A stretch of 64,000 nucleotides of DNA from Marivirga harenae (GCF_030534335.1 NZ_CP130565.1:3245501-3309500), one strand, 5' to 3'; shown: positions 8,945 to 19,114, counted from the stretch's first letter. Notes: generated by a model from the letters alone, not told the origin. Numbers and translations are program-made.

Positions 8945-10824
8945 TGAAGTTTTCAATAATAGTTGCCGTATTACTTATTTCTGTGAGCTTTTCAGCGATG
9001 GCAGAATCCGGATCCGGCGTGAAAATAAATTCAACTGTGCTCAAGGACCAAACTGTTTTTGTAATCAAAAGTCAAAAAGAAGCAGTAATTCGAAATGAAT
9101 ATGTAGCTATCATTCGAAATAAATATGCAGGGAGGGCAAAGGAGATTGCTATTTTTTATGATGATTTTACCGAAATTAAAAATGCCGAGGTATCTATTCA
9201 TAGTTTAGATGGCAAGCAGATTGAAAAAATAAAGCTAAAGGATTTTGAAGATTATGGAGTTGGTTTAAGTAATACTGCATCTGATAGCAGATTGAAATAC
9301 TTTGAACCTAAACTTAGCAGTTATCCTTATATCCTGAAAGTATCCTATGAATTGCATAAATCAGGTTCATTGCATTACCCCATCTGGCGTCCGCAGCAGG
9401 AAGAAAATATGGAAGTGAAAAGTGCTTCTTTTACAGTTGAAGATTATTCGGGCAACGGAATTCAATATAAAATGTATCAATTAGCGGAACCCAAAATAAG
9501 CAAAGACGGCAAAGCAAATATTTATAAATGGACAGTAGAAAATTTATCGACTTTTGAATTTGAGTATTATAATTATAGTTTAGAGGATTATACCCCTATA
9601 CTATATACAGCACCTAAGAATTTTGAAATGGATGGAGTGAAGGGCGATATGTCTTCATGGGAATCCTTCGGTAAATGGATGGCAAAATTAAATGAAGGAA
9701 GAGATGATATTTCAAATTTAGATCTATCTGATTTGGATGGCCGAATTAAGAATGCAAACACTGACATGGATAAGATCAGGTTAGTTTATGATTATCTTCA
9801 AAATAATACGAGATATGTGAGTATTCAATTAGGAATCGGGGGGTGGCAGCCCTTCGAAGCTTCTTTTGTACATGAAAAGAAATATGGTGACTGTAAAGCA
9901 TTGTCTAATTATACACAAGCCTTATTGGAGCGATATGAGGTTTACAGTTTTTATACTCTCATAAGAGCTGGAAAATATCAGAATGAAGTAAAGGAGGATT
10001 TTCCAAATGCTCATTTTAATCATGCGATTGTGACGGTTCCAATGGAAAAAGACACCATTTTTTTAGAGTGTACTTCTCAAACCAATCCATTTGGTTATAC
10101 GGGCACTTTTACCAGCAATCGAAATGCGCTAATGATAACTCCCGAAGGAGGTAAATTGATAAGTACTAAGAAGTATTCTCCGGATGTTAATGCTCAGTTT
10201 ACCTATGTAAAAGTGGATATGACAGATGCTGAGGAAACTTCTATTGCCTTTGAAAGGAATTATAAGGGTATGCAAATTGAAAATCATGATTTTGACCGAT
10301 TATATTGGAAAGATTCCAATGAATTTAAAAAATGGTTAAGAAAACATCACGAGTGGGGAGGACAAAAGATAGGAAATTCAAACTTGCTTGCATTAACGGA
10401 TAACCCGATCCCGGAAGCGGGCTACAGGGTAGAATTCACTTCTAATTCTGAGTTTGTAAATATGGGAGATCGAAAGTTTATATCTCCCGGGAGATATTTG
10501 GATAGTTATTTACCGAATTTACCAAATAAGGATAGGGAAACAGCTATTAAAGTGACCTATGGTTATACTCAATATGATACTATTCGGTATCAAATGGATC
10601 AATTTCATATTTTGGAAAAAGATTTAACAAGGCTGGAATTGAATTCAGAATATGGTGAATATTTCAGGGAATTAAAGAAAGAGGGACAGGAAATAATTTT
10701 TGTAAGGAAATTCAAGATGGTGGATGGGGAATATCCCGTTGAGAAGTATGAGGAATTTAAAGACTTTATACAAAAAGTAAGAAGTGCCGATCAGGAGAAG
10801 TTCGTTTTGCTGAATAAGACTTAA
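8944..10824 (+). CDS. DUF3857/transglutaminase-like protein, intact triad
   Basis: 626 residues with a signal peptide ending near AMAE. DUF3857 occupies about residues 40-230 and the transglutaminase-like core about 265-400. The Cys/His/acid set is present: C317 in YGDCKA, H360 in HFNHAIV and E375 in FLECTS. Enzymes of this superfamily act on amide bonds as thiol peptidases or cross-linkers; the substrate of the bacterial DUF3857 group is unknown. The ATG overlaps the preceding stop (TAATG), so it is expressed together with the degenerate paralogue upstream. It probably works in the periplasm on proteins or peptides. Confidence 0.88.
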   Translation: MKFSIIVAVLLISVSFSAMAESGSGVKINSTVLKDQTVFVIKSQKEAVIRNEYVAIIRNKYAGRAKEIAIFYDDFTEIKNAEVSIHSLDGKQIEKIKLKDFEDYGVGLSNTASDSRLKYFEPKLSSYPYILKVSYELHKSGSLHYPIWRPQQEENMEVKSASFTVEDYSGNGIQYKMYQLAEPKISKDGKANIYKWTVENLSTFEFEYYNYSLEDYTPILYTAPKNFEMDGVKGDMSSWESFGKWMAKLNEGRDDISNLDLSDLDGRIKNANTDMDKIRLVYDYLQNNTRYVSIQLGIGGWQPFEASFVHEKKYGDCKALSNYTQALLERYEVYSFYTLIRAGKYQNEVKEDFPNAHFNHAIVTVPMEKDTIFLECTSQTNPFGYTGTFTSNRNALMITPEGGKLISTKKYSPDVNAQFTYVKVDMTDAEETSIAFERNYKGMQIENHDFDRLYWKDSNEFKKWLRKHHEWGGQKIGNSNLLALTDNPIPEAGYRVEFTSNSEFVNMGDRKFISPGRYLDSYLPNLPNKDRETAIKVTYGYTQYDTIRYQMDQFHILEKDLTRLELNSEYGEYFRELKKEGQEIIFVRKFKMVDGEYPVEKYEEFKDFIQKVRSADQEKFVLLNKT

Positions 10825-10954
10825 ATCTATTACTTAGCATTGCATTTCTTATTTCTTTCTTAAATGAAAATCTACCCTATATGCTTTGCAACTGTTTTGA
10901 TGAAAATAGAGTCATAAAACTATAATCTATAAAAGTTAGTTTAATAAGTCATTT

Positions 10955-11728
10955 TTAAAACAACCCCAGTTGCTCTCCATACTCATGCTTGGCGATAATA
11001 TCTTTTGTTTGGGTTTTAATTTTCTTTCCTCTTACTGGTTTCACAGACCACGCTTGCATAAGGTTTTCGTCAAAGGGTTGAATCAAAGCTTTTACTTGTT
11101 CTTCACTTACTTTATCATTGATATCTGTCAACCATTCAGTTTCTAGCTCTCTGGGGAGAATCAAAGGCATTCGTGGCTCTTTTAATTTTGGGTTATTGTG
11201 AATTTTTGCCATCAGAGGATTTGCCTTAGTTGTTACCACACTGATAGTGGAAATTGTATTTCCACTATCAGGATTTTCCCATTCTTCCCAAATTCCAGCT
11301 AAACTAATAGGTGAATTATCTTTCAAGCTAATATAGTACGGCAGCTGTTGCTTTTTTTTATGTTGGTGTTCAAAAAATCCGTCAATCATAATTATGCATC
11401 TTCTGTCTGTTGATGCTTTTCTAAATGATGGCTTATCAAACATGGTTTCACCACGGGCATTAATGGTTTTATTATGAATTTCATTTGCTTGTTCCCTGTC
11501 ATTGGCCCAAAAAGGAATTAATCCCCATTCGAACAATGCAAATTGATCTGGGTTGAGATTTGTGATCACTGGCAGTTTAGGATGATCGAAGCCCGTGATG
11601 TGAAACATTGGTTTAACTGGGTTTCCGTTTTCGTCAAACAATGATTCCAAGGCGCTCAAATCCTTATCAGGATGCCTTTTCTTATATTTCTGTTTCTTTT
11701 GTGTGAAATAAGCAACATCATAGCACAT
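10955..11728 (-). CDS. SRAP/HMCES family abasic-site protein (YedK type)
   Basis: 257 residues. The chain begins Met-Cys, and C2 becomes the N-terminal nucleophile that forms a thiazolidine link to abasic sites in single-stranded DNA. The other family signatures are visible: INARGET, the catalytic Glu E120 in DGFFEHQ (usually GFYEW), and H177 in KIHNNPKLKEPRMP. SRAP proteins shield abasic sites at replication forks and resemble peptidases. Length is close to the usual 220-260. It is divergent from the MscS gene and stands alone; no LexA box was recognised. Confidence 0.93.
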   Translation of the reverse strand: MCYDVAYFTQKKQKYKKRHPDKDLSALESLFDENGNPVKPMFHITGFDHPKLPVITNLNPDQFALFEWGLIPFWANDREQANEIHNKTINARGETMFDKPSFRKASTDRRCIIMIDGFFEHQHKKKQQLPYYISLKDNSPISLAGIWEEWENPDSGNTISTISVVTTKANPLMAKIHNNPKLKEPRMPLILPRELETEWLTDINDKVSEEQVKALIQPFDENLMQAWSVKPVRGKKIKTQTKDIIAKHEYGEQLGLF

Positions 11729-11812
11729 GGGTTAATGATAAGAAAATATTTTGGTTTTGTAGAATTTATTTAGAACTTATCACTTATATCATAAAGATAC
11801 TAGCCTTCCAAA

Positions 11813-12748
11813 ATGCAAAATAATAAAATAGATTCTGTAAAAACTGAATTAAGTGAACCCTTACAAGTTGTAACATCCAAAATTGATTCGTGGATGGATA
11901 TATTGGTTGATATGATTCCCAATATGTTATTATCCGTGATTCTTTTAATCCTCTTTTTAGTCATCGCAAAATTTTCACGGAAAGTCTTCATTAAAATATT
12001 TCAGAAGTCGTCTGATAATAAGGCTCTTGAAAACCTATTTGCTACTATTATTTATTATGCAATGCTGGGAATAGGCTTGTTCATTATTTTAGATATTTTG
12101 AATTTGGACAAGGCCGTGACCTCTCTTTTGGCTGGCGTTGGAGTAGTGGGCTTAGCATTAGGTTTTGCGTTTCAAGATATAGCTGCAAATTTTGTTTCAG
12201 GAGTTATTTTAGCCTTTAGGAAGCCTTTTTTAATTGATGATGTCATTCAGCTTGGAGATTTGATGGGGGAGGTAAGTAGAACGAACTTGAGAGTAACTGT
12301 TATTCGGACTTTTCAGGGTCAGGAAGTTTATGTTCCTAATAAAGATGTGTTGTCTAATCCTATCACTAATTATTCAGTTTTAAAGCAACGAAGAATTGAT
12401 TTGGCAGTAGGGGTATCTTATGGAGATAATTTAAAAAAGGTAAAAGATTTAGTTTTAAGCACTTTAGATAATTTGGAAGACGTAATAAGAAAGGACGAGA
12501 TGATTTTCACTTATGCTGAGTTTGGTAGCAGTTCTATAAATTTTGAAATCAAATTCTGGATAGAGTATCCTATTAACCCAAGTTATTTAGAAATGAGATC
12601 AAAAGCCATTATGGCTATCAAGGAAGCATTCGATAAAAATGATATTACCATACCATTTCCCATCAGAACGCTTGATTTCGGTATTAAAGGTGGTGAGAAG
12701 CTATCTGAAATGAACATAGGTTCTTCGCGTGGTTTAGGTAGTAAGTAA
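11813..12748 (+). CDS. Small-conductance mechanosensitive channel (MscS family)
   Basis: 311 residues with three hydrophobic stretches (about 35-60, 75-100, 105-140). The pore helix is seen in the Gly/Ala-rich GVGVVGLALGFAFQDIAANF and is followed by VSGVILAFRKPF and the D-D-V-I-Q-L-G-D beta domain typical of MscS. The channel opens under membrane tension to release solutes after osmotic downshock. It has the compact size of E. coli MscS. It is unrelated in detail to the second MscS gene at 49085. Start chosen at the only ATG before the first hydrophobic region. Confidence 0.92.
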   Translation: MQNNKIDSVKTELSEPLQVVTSKIDSWMDILVDMIPNMLLSVILLILFLVIAKFSRKVFIKIFQKSSDNKALENLFATIIYYAMLGIGLFIILDILNLDKAVTSLLAGVGVVGLALGFAFQDIAANFVSGVILAFRKPFLIDDVIQLGDLMGEVSRTNLRVTVIRTFQGQEVYVPNKDVLSNPITNYSVLKQRRIDLAVGVSYGDNLKKVKDLVLSTLDNLEDVIRKDEMIFTYAEFGSSSINFEIKFWIEYPINPSYLEMRSKAIMAIKEAFDKNDITIPFPIRTLDFGIKGGEKLSEMNIGSSRGLGSK

Positions 12749-12897
12749 GTATAAGTTAAGGGGTTTTGGTTTCCATTTACTATTCTGAACTTTACAATCT
12801 CGATTCTAATAGAGGTTTAGCTTGCACTTAAAGTCAAATGGTTCTGCTATCTATTGATCTGAGTTAAAGTGTGCGATTTTCAAATAAACAGACTTGA

Positions 12898-13335
12898 TCA
12901 TTGTGGGGCTTCAGATACAGCACCATTTTTGAATTTAGAATTTCCTTTCCAATTTAGAATAAGTGCTTTTAACAAATCAATCTCAAGAGGCTTTTCAAAA
13001 AAATCATCAGCACCATTTTTCATGGCAAATTCCTTATCTAAGCGACTGGTGGATGATGATAAAATTATAACTTTTGTATTTGACAATTTGGGATTACTTT
13101 TAACTTCTAGGAGAACTGTAAAACCATTGCTAACAGGTAAATTTATGTCTAGCAGGATTAAGTCGGGTGTTTCTACCGACTGAAACGGAGGTTTTCTATT
13201 AAGGTATAAAATTGCCTCTTCTGCAGTGCTCACGGAATCTAATTTGTTTACAAACCAACTATCCTCTAGAGTTTCTTGAGTTATCAGAACATCAATCTCA
13301 TTGTCTTCTACTTGTAAAATATTAAGTGCTTTCAT
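12898..13335 (-). CDS. Single-domain response regulator
   Basis: From the ATG at 13335 the product has 145 residues and is a lone receiver domain: acidic pair in QVEDNEID, phospho-acceptor D63 in LILLDINLP, the Ser/Thr switch in VIILSSSTS and the Lys in FFEKPL. No output domain is attached, as in CheY- or Rcp-type regulators that act through protein contacts or a phosphorelay. The frame is open upstream to 13512, but those residues do not look like protein. No kinase gene adjoins, so the partner lies elsewhere. It converges with the MscS gene. Confidence 0.9.
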   Translation of the reverse strand: MKALNILQVEDNEIDVLITQETLEDSWFVNKLDSVSTAEEAILYLNRKPPFQSVETPDLILLDINLPVSNGFTVLLEVKSNPKLSNTKVIILSSSTSRLDKEFAMKNGADDFFEKPLEIDLLKALILNWKGNSKFKNGAVSEAPQ

Positions 13336-13679
13336 CAGTTTTTTGTTTAAAGAGTATAGGATTATTGATGTTGCTAGCGATAAAAAAATAGATGAATGAT
13401 GATGATTACGCAATGATAAAGGGTTATATCGAATTATCTTATATGAAGATGCTCGTTTTCGATGGGTTTGATTTTTAGATTGACGAGATAATTGAGATTT
13501 CCGATGAAGCACATGTTTAGTGATGAAATATTTGTTTGCTGGCTGATAAGCCCTATTTTTTTAGGTGAATCACCATATTGAATTTAAGTGTTTACAGTAA
13601 AGTGCTTATACCTGATCTACTTAAATATGATTATTTTAATTTCTGCTAAAATTTCATGAGGTGTTTTTTTAGCTTAAGT
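13336..13679. other. Non-coding gap upstream of the response regulator
   Basis: About 340 bases between the response regulator start and the PaaN terminator. I see no convincing ORF, RNA gene or repeat; it presumably holds the response regulator promoter, but no clear -7/-33 pair was found. Confidence 0.4.
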
Positions 13680-13681
13680 AC

Positions 13682-13712
13682 AAAAAAAACCCAAGCCATT
13701 CAGCTCAGGTTT
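13682..13712 (-). terminator. Terminator after paaN
   Basis: On the minus strand a 10-bp stem (13687-13696 with 13703-13712, two G:T pairs), six-base loop, followed by eight T residues. It starts 26 bases beyond the paaN stop codon. Confidence 0.75.
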
Positions 13713-13737
13713 TACCGTAATGAAAATTTGAATAGAC

Positions 13738-15399
13738 TTATGCAGGTTCTCTAAACCCAACCCAAGTAAATCTTTTGATTAGATATTCCGGATTAGTTAA
13801 GGAAGCATTTCCAGCGGGGTTACCACCGGTTACATGGAAATCAGAAAATCCAGCATTTTGATTAACATGAATAGCTCCTGTTAAGTTAAAACTAACAGAT
13901 GTAGCTGCCATTCCCATTTTATCCATAATCAGGTTTTTGGTATTTTCATCTGTAGTGTAAGCAGCGCACGATATGGCTCCATGGTTTTCTGCTAAACTGG
14001 AAGCTAAATCCACTGATTGATTAGTATCCTTTGTTTTAATTAGTAGTACTACTGGGCCAAATAGCTCCTTAGTGAATTTATCTTCATCTGATGCATTCAT
14101 TTCAACTACAATTGGTGTAGCAGTTCTTGCTTTTTCAAACATTGGATTAGCAATACTTCTACTTTCTAACCATACTTTTCCACCTAATTTTTTAGCTTCT
14201 TCAGTGTGACTTAAAGTATTTGGATTTTGAATAGCTCCTAAAACAAATGGGCCTGCCTTCGGATTATCTACGAGTCCGTTGATGCTAGCTACTAATTTTT
14301 CAGCAAAATCTTCAAAACTTACTTTCCCATCAGGAGTATTGATACCATCTTCTGGTATAAAGAAGTTTTGTGGACATGTACACATCTGACCAGAATAAAG
14401 ACAAAGAGAAAATGCTAGATTTTGAGCTACCTTATCTATATTTTCTGCTGAATCCAGTATAACTGAATTGACACCGGTTTTTTCAGTGAAAACAGTTTTT
14501 CCGTCCAGACCTTCCAAGTAATTACCAAATGTAGCACTTCCGGTATAGTCAATTAATTTGATGGCTTTATTTTCCGCTAAGTCCTTAGTGATCATTTTAT
14601 CATAGGTATCAGGGGCTAATTGACAAACATTTGGATCAATCCCGTTTTCCTTTAATACTTTTTGAATTTCAGAAACTACAATTGCCATTGGTAAAATAGC
14701 ACCCGGATGTGGTTTGACTATACAAGGGTTGCCAGTGATTAAAGACGCATATAAGCCTGGTACTGAATTCCAAGTAGGAAAGGTACTGCAACCTACTACC
14801 ATGCTGAGTCCTTTTGGCATTGGTTTCCAACTTTTATTTAATTGAACATTAAACTTTCCCATTGGCTTATCCCAAAACTTCTTTTCTGGGAATCTCTTCA
14901 ATTCATCATAGCCAAAGGCTACAGCTTCCATCGCACGGTCAGCAGCATGCGGACCAGAGGCTTGAAAAGCCATCATATATCCTTGTCCAGTGGTATGCAT
15001 AGTTGCGTAAGCATTTTCAAAGAAGCGTTCCTTAAATCGATCTAAGCTCTCAACTAAAATCGCTGCCCTGTCATCAATAGAAGTATTTCTCCATTGCGTC
15101 CATGCTTTTTTACTTCTGTTTATCAAAGTATCGGCACTGAAAGATGGATACAAAATCCCTAAAGGCTTTTGTAAATATGGAGATTCTTCTTGCCCAATCC
15201 AGGCCTCAGGATCAGTTTGCAGTAAGTCTTCAAATTTTTTGTCCAAACTTGCTTTAAATTTATCTTGACCATCTTTATCAGCCGTTTCCCCGTATATCTT
15301 GGGAGAAGGATGCTCTGGATATTGAGCATAAAAAGATCGGTCATGAACAGCATCTATAGCCTTTTTTAAAGTGTCTTTGTGCTTTTCGTATAAACTCAT
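13738..15399 (-). CDS. paaN: PaaN-type aldehyde dehydrogenase
   Basis: 553 residues, the length of the PaaN family of NAD(P)-dependent aldehyde dehydrogenases linked to phenylacetate degradation. Family marks are the N-terminal FYAQYPEHPSPKIYGE region, GCSTFPTWNSVPGLYASL, the cofactor-binding DYTGSATFGNYLE and the nucleophile C340 in SGQMCTCPQNFF, next to C342. PaaN or the related PaaZ oxidises the semialdehyde from ring cleavage in the phenylacetyl-CoA pathway. None of the other paa genes is nearby, so in this genome it may work with distant partners or on another aldehyde. Cytosolic; single gene with its own terminator. Confidence 0.9.
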   Translation of the reverse strand: MSLYEKHKDTLKKAIDAVHDRSFYAQYPEHPSPKIYGETADKDGQDKFKASLDKKFEDLLQTDPEAWIGQEESPYLQKPLGILYPSFSADTLINRSKKAWTQWRNTSIDDRAAILVESLDRFKERFFENAYATMHTTGQGYMMAFQASGPHAADRAMEAVAFGYDELKRFPEKKFWDKPMGKFNVQLNKSWKPMPKGLSMVVGCSTFPTWNSVPGLYASLITGNPCIVKPHPGAILPMAIVVSEIQKVLKENGIDPNVCQLAPDTYDKMITKDLAENKAIKLIDYTGSATFGNYLEGLDGKTVFTEKTGVNSVILDSAENIDKVAQNLAFSLCLYSGQMCTCPQNFFIPEDGINTPDGKVSFEDFAEKLVASINGLVDNPKAGPFVLGAIQNPNTLSHTEEAKKLGGKVWLESRSIANPMFEKARTATPIVVEMNASDEDKFTKELFGPVVLLIKTKDTNQSVDLASSLAENHGAISCAAYTTDENTKNLIMDKMGMAATSVSFNLTGAIHVNQNAGFSDFHVTGGNPAGNASLTNPEYLIKRFTWVGFREPA

Positions 15400-15523
15400 G
15401 GATAATATTTTTAAATTTGTGTTTAATTCTCGAAGCCTAAATATACATTTAAGATTTGAAGCAAGAAAATGCTTTTCTTCAGACGGAAAAGTTTTTTAGA
15501 AAATCAGAACCAAAAATCAGCCT

Positions 15524-18500
15524 ATGAAGTACATTTTATCGCTACTAATGAGTTTTTTCATTTTTCATCAAAGTTTCTCTCAGGAATTTGTGCCTGGGCT
15601 TTTGGTAGTGAAATTGAAGGAAGAAGGAGCAATTGCTAGAACTCAGGCATCAAAATTATTAAGCCTTGAAAATTTAAGAAGAGATGAAAAGGTATTAAAA
15701 ATTACAGGCTTTGATGCTCCAACTACTAGCAGTCAAAGATCTGTAAATACCAGTCGCTTGAATAATTTATACAAGATAGAGATAGGCGAAAATATACCAG
15801 AAGAAATATATATCAATTATTTGAAGAGTTTTGACAATATCGAGTATGTTGAGCAATATCCAAATGTAAAACCACTCTACGTACCTAATGACCCAGAGGC
15901 GCAATTCGGAAAGCTGCAGTTTCACTTAGATCAAATAAATGTGTACGATGCGTGGAATGTTACTCAAGGTGATGATGAAGTAGTAATTGGAATAATAGAT
16001 ACTGGAACGGACCTGGACCATGAAGATTTGGAAGCTAATTTATTTTTAAATTCAGCAGACCCAATTGACGGGCTAGATAACGATGGTGATGGGTATGTTG
16101 ATAATTATTTCGGTTGGGATTTCGCAGATAATGATAATGCTCCAGAAGCTGATGGCAGTACTCATGGAACAGGCGTAGCTGGAATCGCTGCAGCCGCTAC
16201 TGACAATAACACAGGAATTGCAGGAATCGGCTTTAATACAAAGTATATGCCAATCAAGATATTTAAGACGGAGGATAATTTTTCTCGGAATAGTTATGAA
16301 GCTATTATCTATGCAGCTGATCAGGGATGTGATATTATTAATCTTTCATGGGGGAATACTGGAAGATATTCTCAATTTGCTCAAGATATCATTAATTACG
16401 CTGTTTTAGAAAAAGATGTGGTAGTGGTTGCGGCAGCAGGAAATACTAATGCTGAGCTAGATTTTTTTCCTGCTTCTTACGATAATGTGCTTTCCGTTGG
16501 ATATGTTAATTCCGATGATAGTCGAAATGCTAATGCAACTTATAGTGACTTTATTGATTTGGTCGCTCCTGGTGTAGGAATCTATACCACAGAAAATAAT
16601 GATACCTACGATAATGATAGTGGATCTTCCTATGCAGCTCCCATGGTTGCAGGCGCTGCAGCATTGCTAAGAGCAGTATTTCCTGAATGGAGTGCGCAGC
16701 AAGTAATGGAGCAATTGAGGGTAAATAGTGATGATATTTATAATGTTGGAAATAATAGCGATTTCCAGTATAAATTTGGAAAAGGACGGTTAAATATATT
16801 CAAGTCTTTAGCTGATTTTGATCAACCATCAATTAGGATTAGTGATGTTACTTATACCAATGGTTTAGAGGAAGCGGCTTATTTTGGTGATACTTTAGAT
16901 ATAACATTGGAATTTACCAATTTTTTATCGTCAACGGAGAATGTAGAAGTGTCAATAACTACTTCTAGTCCCTATGTCACTTTATTACAAGACAAATATA
17001 CCATTACCGAATTGAATACTTCTGAAAAGATTGCAAATCAAGAAAATAGATTTAGGGTTGTGCTTGCAGAAGATTTACCTGAAAATACAGCATTAAATTT
17101 TCGGGTTTTATTTAATGGTCAATTTTACGAAGACTATCAATCTTTTCAAATACAAAGCAGTCCTACAATTCGTCTGTTTCAGTTTCAAAAATGGAACTTT
17201 GGATTTACCGCAACGGGAAACCTAGGCAGAAGCAAAGAAACCCCGTTTGAAAACTATGCTGTGAGTTATAATGGAAAAAGAATTATTGATCACATGGGAC
17301 TTATCATTTATGCAGGTGAGGATAGTCTAAGGAGAAATACTCTTTTTAACTCTAATTCATTTCAGTACCTTGATGATTTCGAAAGTTTTCAATCATTAAA
17401 GCGCTATGATGATGTGACAGCTGATTTTGATGTTAGAAGCATTTTTACAGAAGATAATGAAAATACTAATCCGTTAGATATTTACATTGAACAAAGACTT
17501 TTGGCCTGGAATGATGAAGATGAATTTTTAATTCAACAATATAAATTAGAAAATAGGAGCGGAAGCAACTATGATTCTTTATACTTTGCCTTGTTCAATG
17601 ACTATGCCATCGGAGAGAAACTAAATAATTCCATAAAATATGATAGCGCATTACAACTATCTTATGCATTTGACGATTCGGAAAACGAGTATGTTGGACT
17701 AAGCTTATTGACAGGCCAAGATTCTGTTTTTTACGCTTTTGATTTGGGAAATGAAAACGGTCATGACAGTGATTTACAAAATGATAGTCTTACACAAGAT
17801 GTTGTGAGAAACGCATTATTGAATTCGTTTTCAAAACAAAGTGCTGGTAGTTTATCAGGTGGGAATAACATTGGTAGTTTGCACGGAATTTGTCTTGCGG
17901 GATTCAGTGCTGGTAGCTCCCAAATGGTTTCTTTTGCTATTATGAGAGCGGAGAATTTGAATGCCTTAAAAGCGTTGGTACAAAAAGCAAAAGAAAAGGA
18001 TTCATTAAGCTACACATTACCTCCTTTTGGTCAACAGATACTCATATGTGAAGATGATAGTCCTATTTTAAGTGCAGCTGAGAATAAGGAATATGATGTT
18101 TATGCTTCTGCCACTATTGACACCGTACTTTATTCAGGAACTGAATTTGAAATAGGCTCCATATCAAATGATACTACTTTTTTTGTAGTAGAGAGAGACT
18201 CCATGGGAATTCCGAGTACAAGAAAACGGATAGTTGTATCCATCAACAGACCTTCGGCTTCTTTTTCTTTACCAAGCGAACCGATATTGATGGAGGCTGA
18301 AGAAACTAATAGCTTTAAATTTACCGATCAAAGTGAAGATGCCATTAACTGGCAATGGAGCTTTAGTAATGGTTTCAGTTCTAGCAAGCAAAATCCGAAT
18401 ATAGTGTTTGATTCCGTAGGGATGTATACAGCGGAATTAATCATTACTAATAGTATTGGTTGTAAGGATACATTAATGAAATCTTTTGAAGTTTTTCAAA

Positions 18501-19114
18501 GGGCATTAAAGCCACAGATTAGCAATTTAGATATATGTATGAACGATGATCTTACAGTTCATGACCCAAATATTGATGAAATAACGGTTTATACTGATAG
18601 CCTCTTGCAAAATCAAATCTATAAAGGACCCGAATTGGTGCTTGAGAATATTGTAAATGACCAGATTTTATATTTACGTAATGAGCTAGGTGACTATCCT
18701 TCAAAGGTAGTGAAGCTTGAGGTATCAGTAATTTCCATCAATGCGCAAATGGAAGTTAGCTTAGATATGTCTTCAGAAAATGAAAAGCTGCTTGGAATTG
18801 CTAAAAGTAACAGTGAATTAGCAGATCAGTTGGTTTGGATGATAAATGAAGATACTTTGGGTACAAACAGTGAAATATATTTTGATTTGCTTAAGTTAAA
18901 AGAGGGTCCGTTAAAGTTATTTGCAATTTCTGAATCTATGTGTGTAGATTCTGTTTCATTTCAAACTTCGGCTAGTTCAAATCCTGAATTTGAAAACTAC
19001 TTTTTATGCCAAAGTGAAAGCGTGATTTTATCCGCCTTAAATACTGACGAAGTTTATTATTTTGAAGATGAGGCAATGTCTAATTTTATTGGCAAGGGCC
19101 AGAAGTCAATTTAG
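15524..19114 (+). CDS. S8 subtilisin-like protease, 5' part of a frameshifted gene
   Basis: 1196 residues: signal peptide (ends near SFSQ), a propeptide-like region (20-120), the S8 catalytic domain with D159 (IIDTGTD), H214 (GSTHGTG) and S369 (GSSYAAP), a long beta-rich middle, a PKD domain at about 920-990 (TDQSEDAINWQWSFS) and adhesin-like modules. The protein should be secreted and cleave external protein. The frame ends abruptly at KGQKSI, but the next reading frame continues the same module and carries the sorting tail (19132-19728). One missing C in the GGGCC run at 19096-19100 explains the break. In this state it would be made without its secretion tail. Confidence 0.9.
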   Translation: MKYILSLLMSFFIFHQSFSQEFVPGLLVVKLKEEGAIARTQASKLLSLENLRRDEKVLKITGFDAPTTSSQRSVNTSRLNNLYKIEIGENIPEEIYINYLKSFDNIEYVEQYPNVKPLYVPNDPEAQFGKLQFHLDQINVYDAWNVTQGDDEVVIGIIDTGTDLDHEDLEANLFLNSADPIDGLDNDGDGYVDNYFGWDFADNDNAPEADGSTHGTGVAGIAAAATDNNTGIAGIGFNTKYMPIKIFKTEDNFSRNSYEAIIYAADQGCDIINLSWGNTGRYSQFAQDIINYAVLEKDVVVVAAAGNTNAELDFFPASYDNVLSVGYVNSDDSRNANATYSDFIDLVAPGVGIYTTENNDTYDNDSGSSYAAPMVAGAAALLRAVFPEWSAQQVMEQLRVNSDDIYNVGNNSDFQYKFGKGRLNIFKSLADFDQPSIRISDVTYTNGLEEAAYFGDTLDITLEFTNFLSSTENVEVSITTSSPYVTLLQDKYTITELNTSEKIANQENRFRVVLAEDLPENTALNFRVLFNGQFYEDYQSFQIQSSPTIRLFQFQKWNFGFTATGNLGRSKETPFENYAVSYNGKRIIDHMGLIIYAGEDSLRRNTLFNSNSFQYLDDFESFQSLKRYDDVTADFDVRSIFTEDNENTNPLDIYIEQRLLAWNDEDEFLIQQYKLENRSGSNYDSLYFALFNDYAIGEKLNNSIKYDSALQLSYAFDDSENEYVGLSLLTGQDSVFYAFDLGNENGHDSDLQNDSLTQDVVRNALLNSFSKQSAGSLSGGNNIGSLHGICLAGFSAGSSQMVSFAIMRAENLNALKALVQKAKEKDSLSYTLPPFGQQILICEDDSPILSAAENKEYDVYASATIDTVLYSGTEFEIGSISNDTTFFVVERDSMGIPSTRKRIVVSINRPSASFSLPSEPILMEAEETNSFKFTDQSEDAINWQWSFSNGFSSSKQNPNIVFDSVGMYTAELIITNSIGCKDTLMKSFEVFQRALKPQISNLDICMNDDLTVHDPNIDEITVYTDSLLQNQIYKGPELVLENIVNDQILYLRNELGDYPSKVVKLEVSVISINAQMEVSLDMSSENEKLLGIAKSNSELADQLVWMINEDTLGTNSEIYFDLLKLKEGPLKLFAISESMCVDSVSFQTSASSNPEFENYFLCQSESVILSALNTDEVYYFEDEAMSNFIGKGQKSI

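Noticed and set aside
12869-13183. 104-codon forward ORF opposite the response regulator
   Set aside because: It mirrors the receiver-domain gene, which has all catalytic residues; its own translation has no recognisable feature.
13336-13512. Extended start of the response regulator
   Set aside because: The added residues are low-quality and basic; receiver domains start as at 13335.
19090-19105. Programmed -1 frameshift in the S8 protease
   Set aside because: No slippery heptamer or following structure is visible; a simple one-base loss is more likely.
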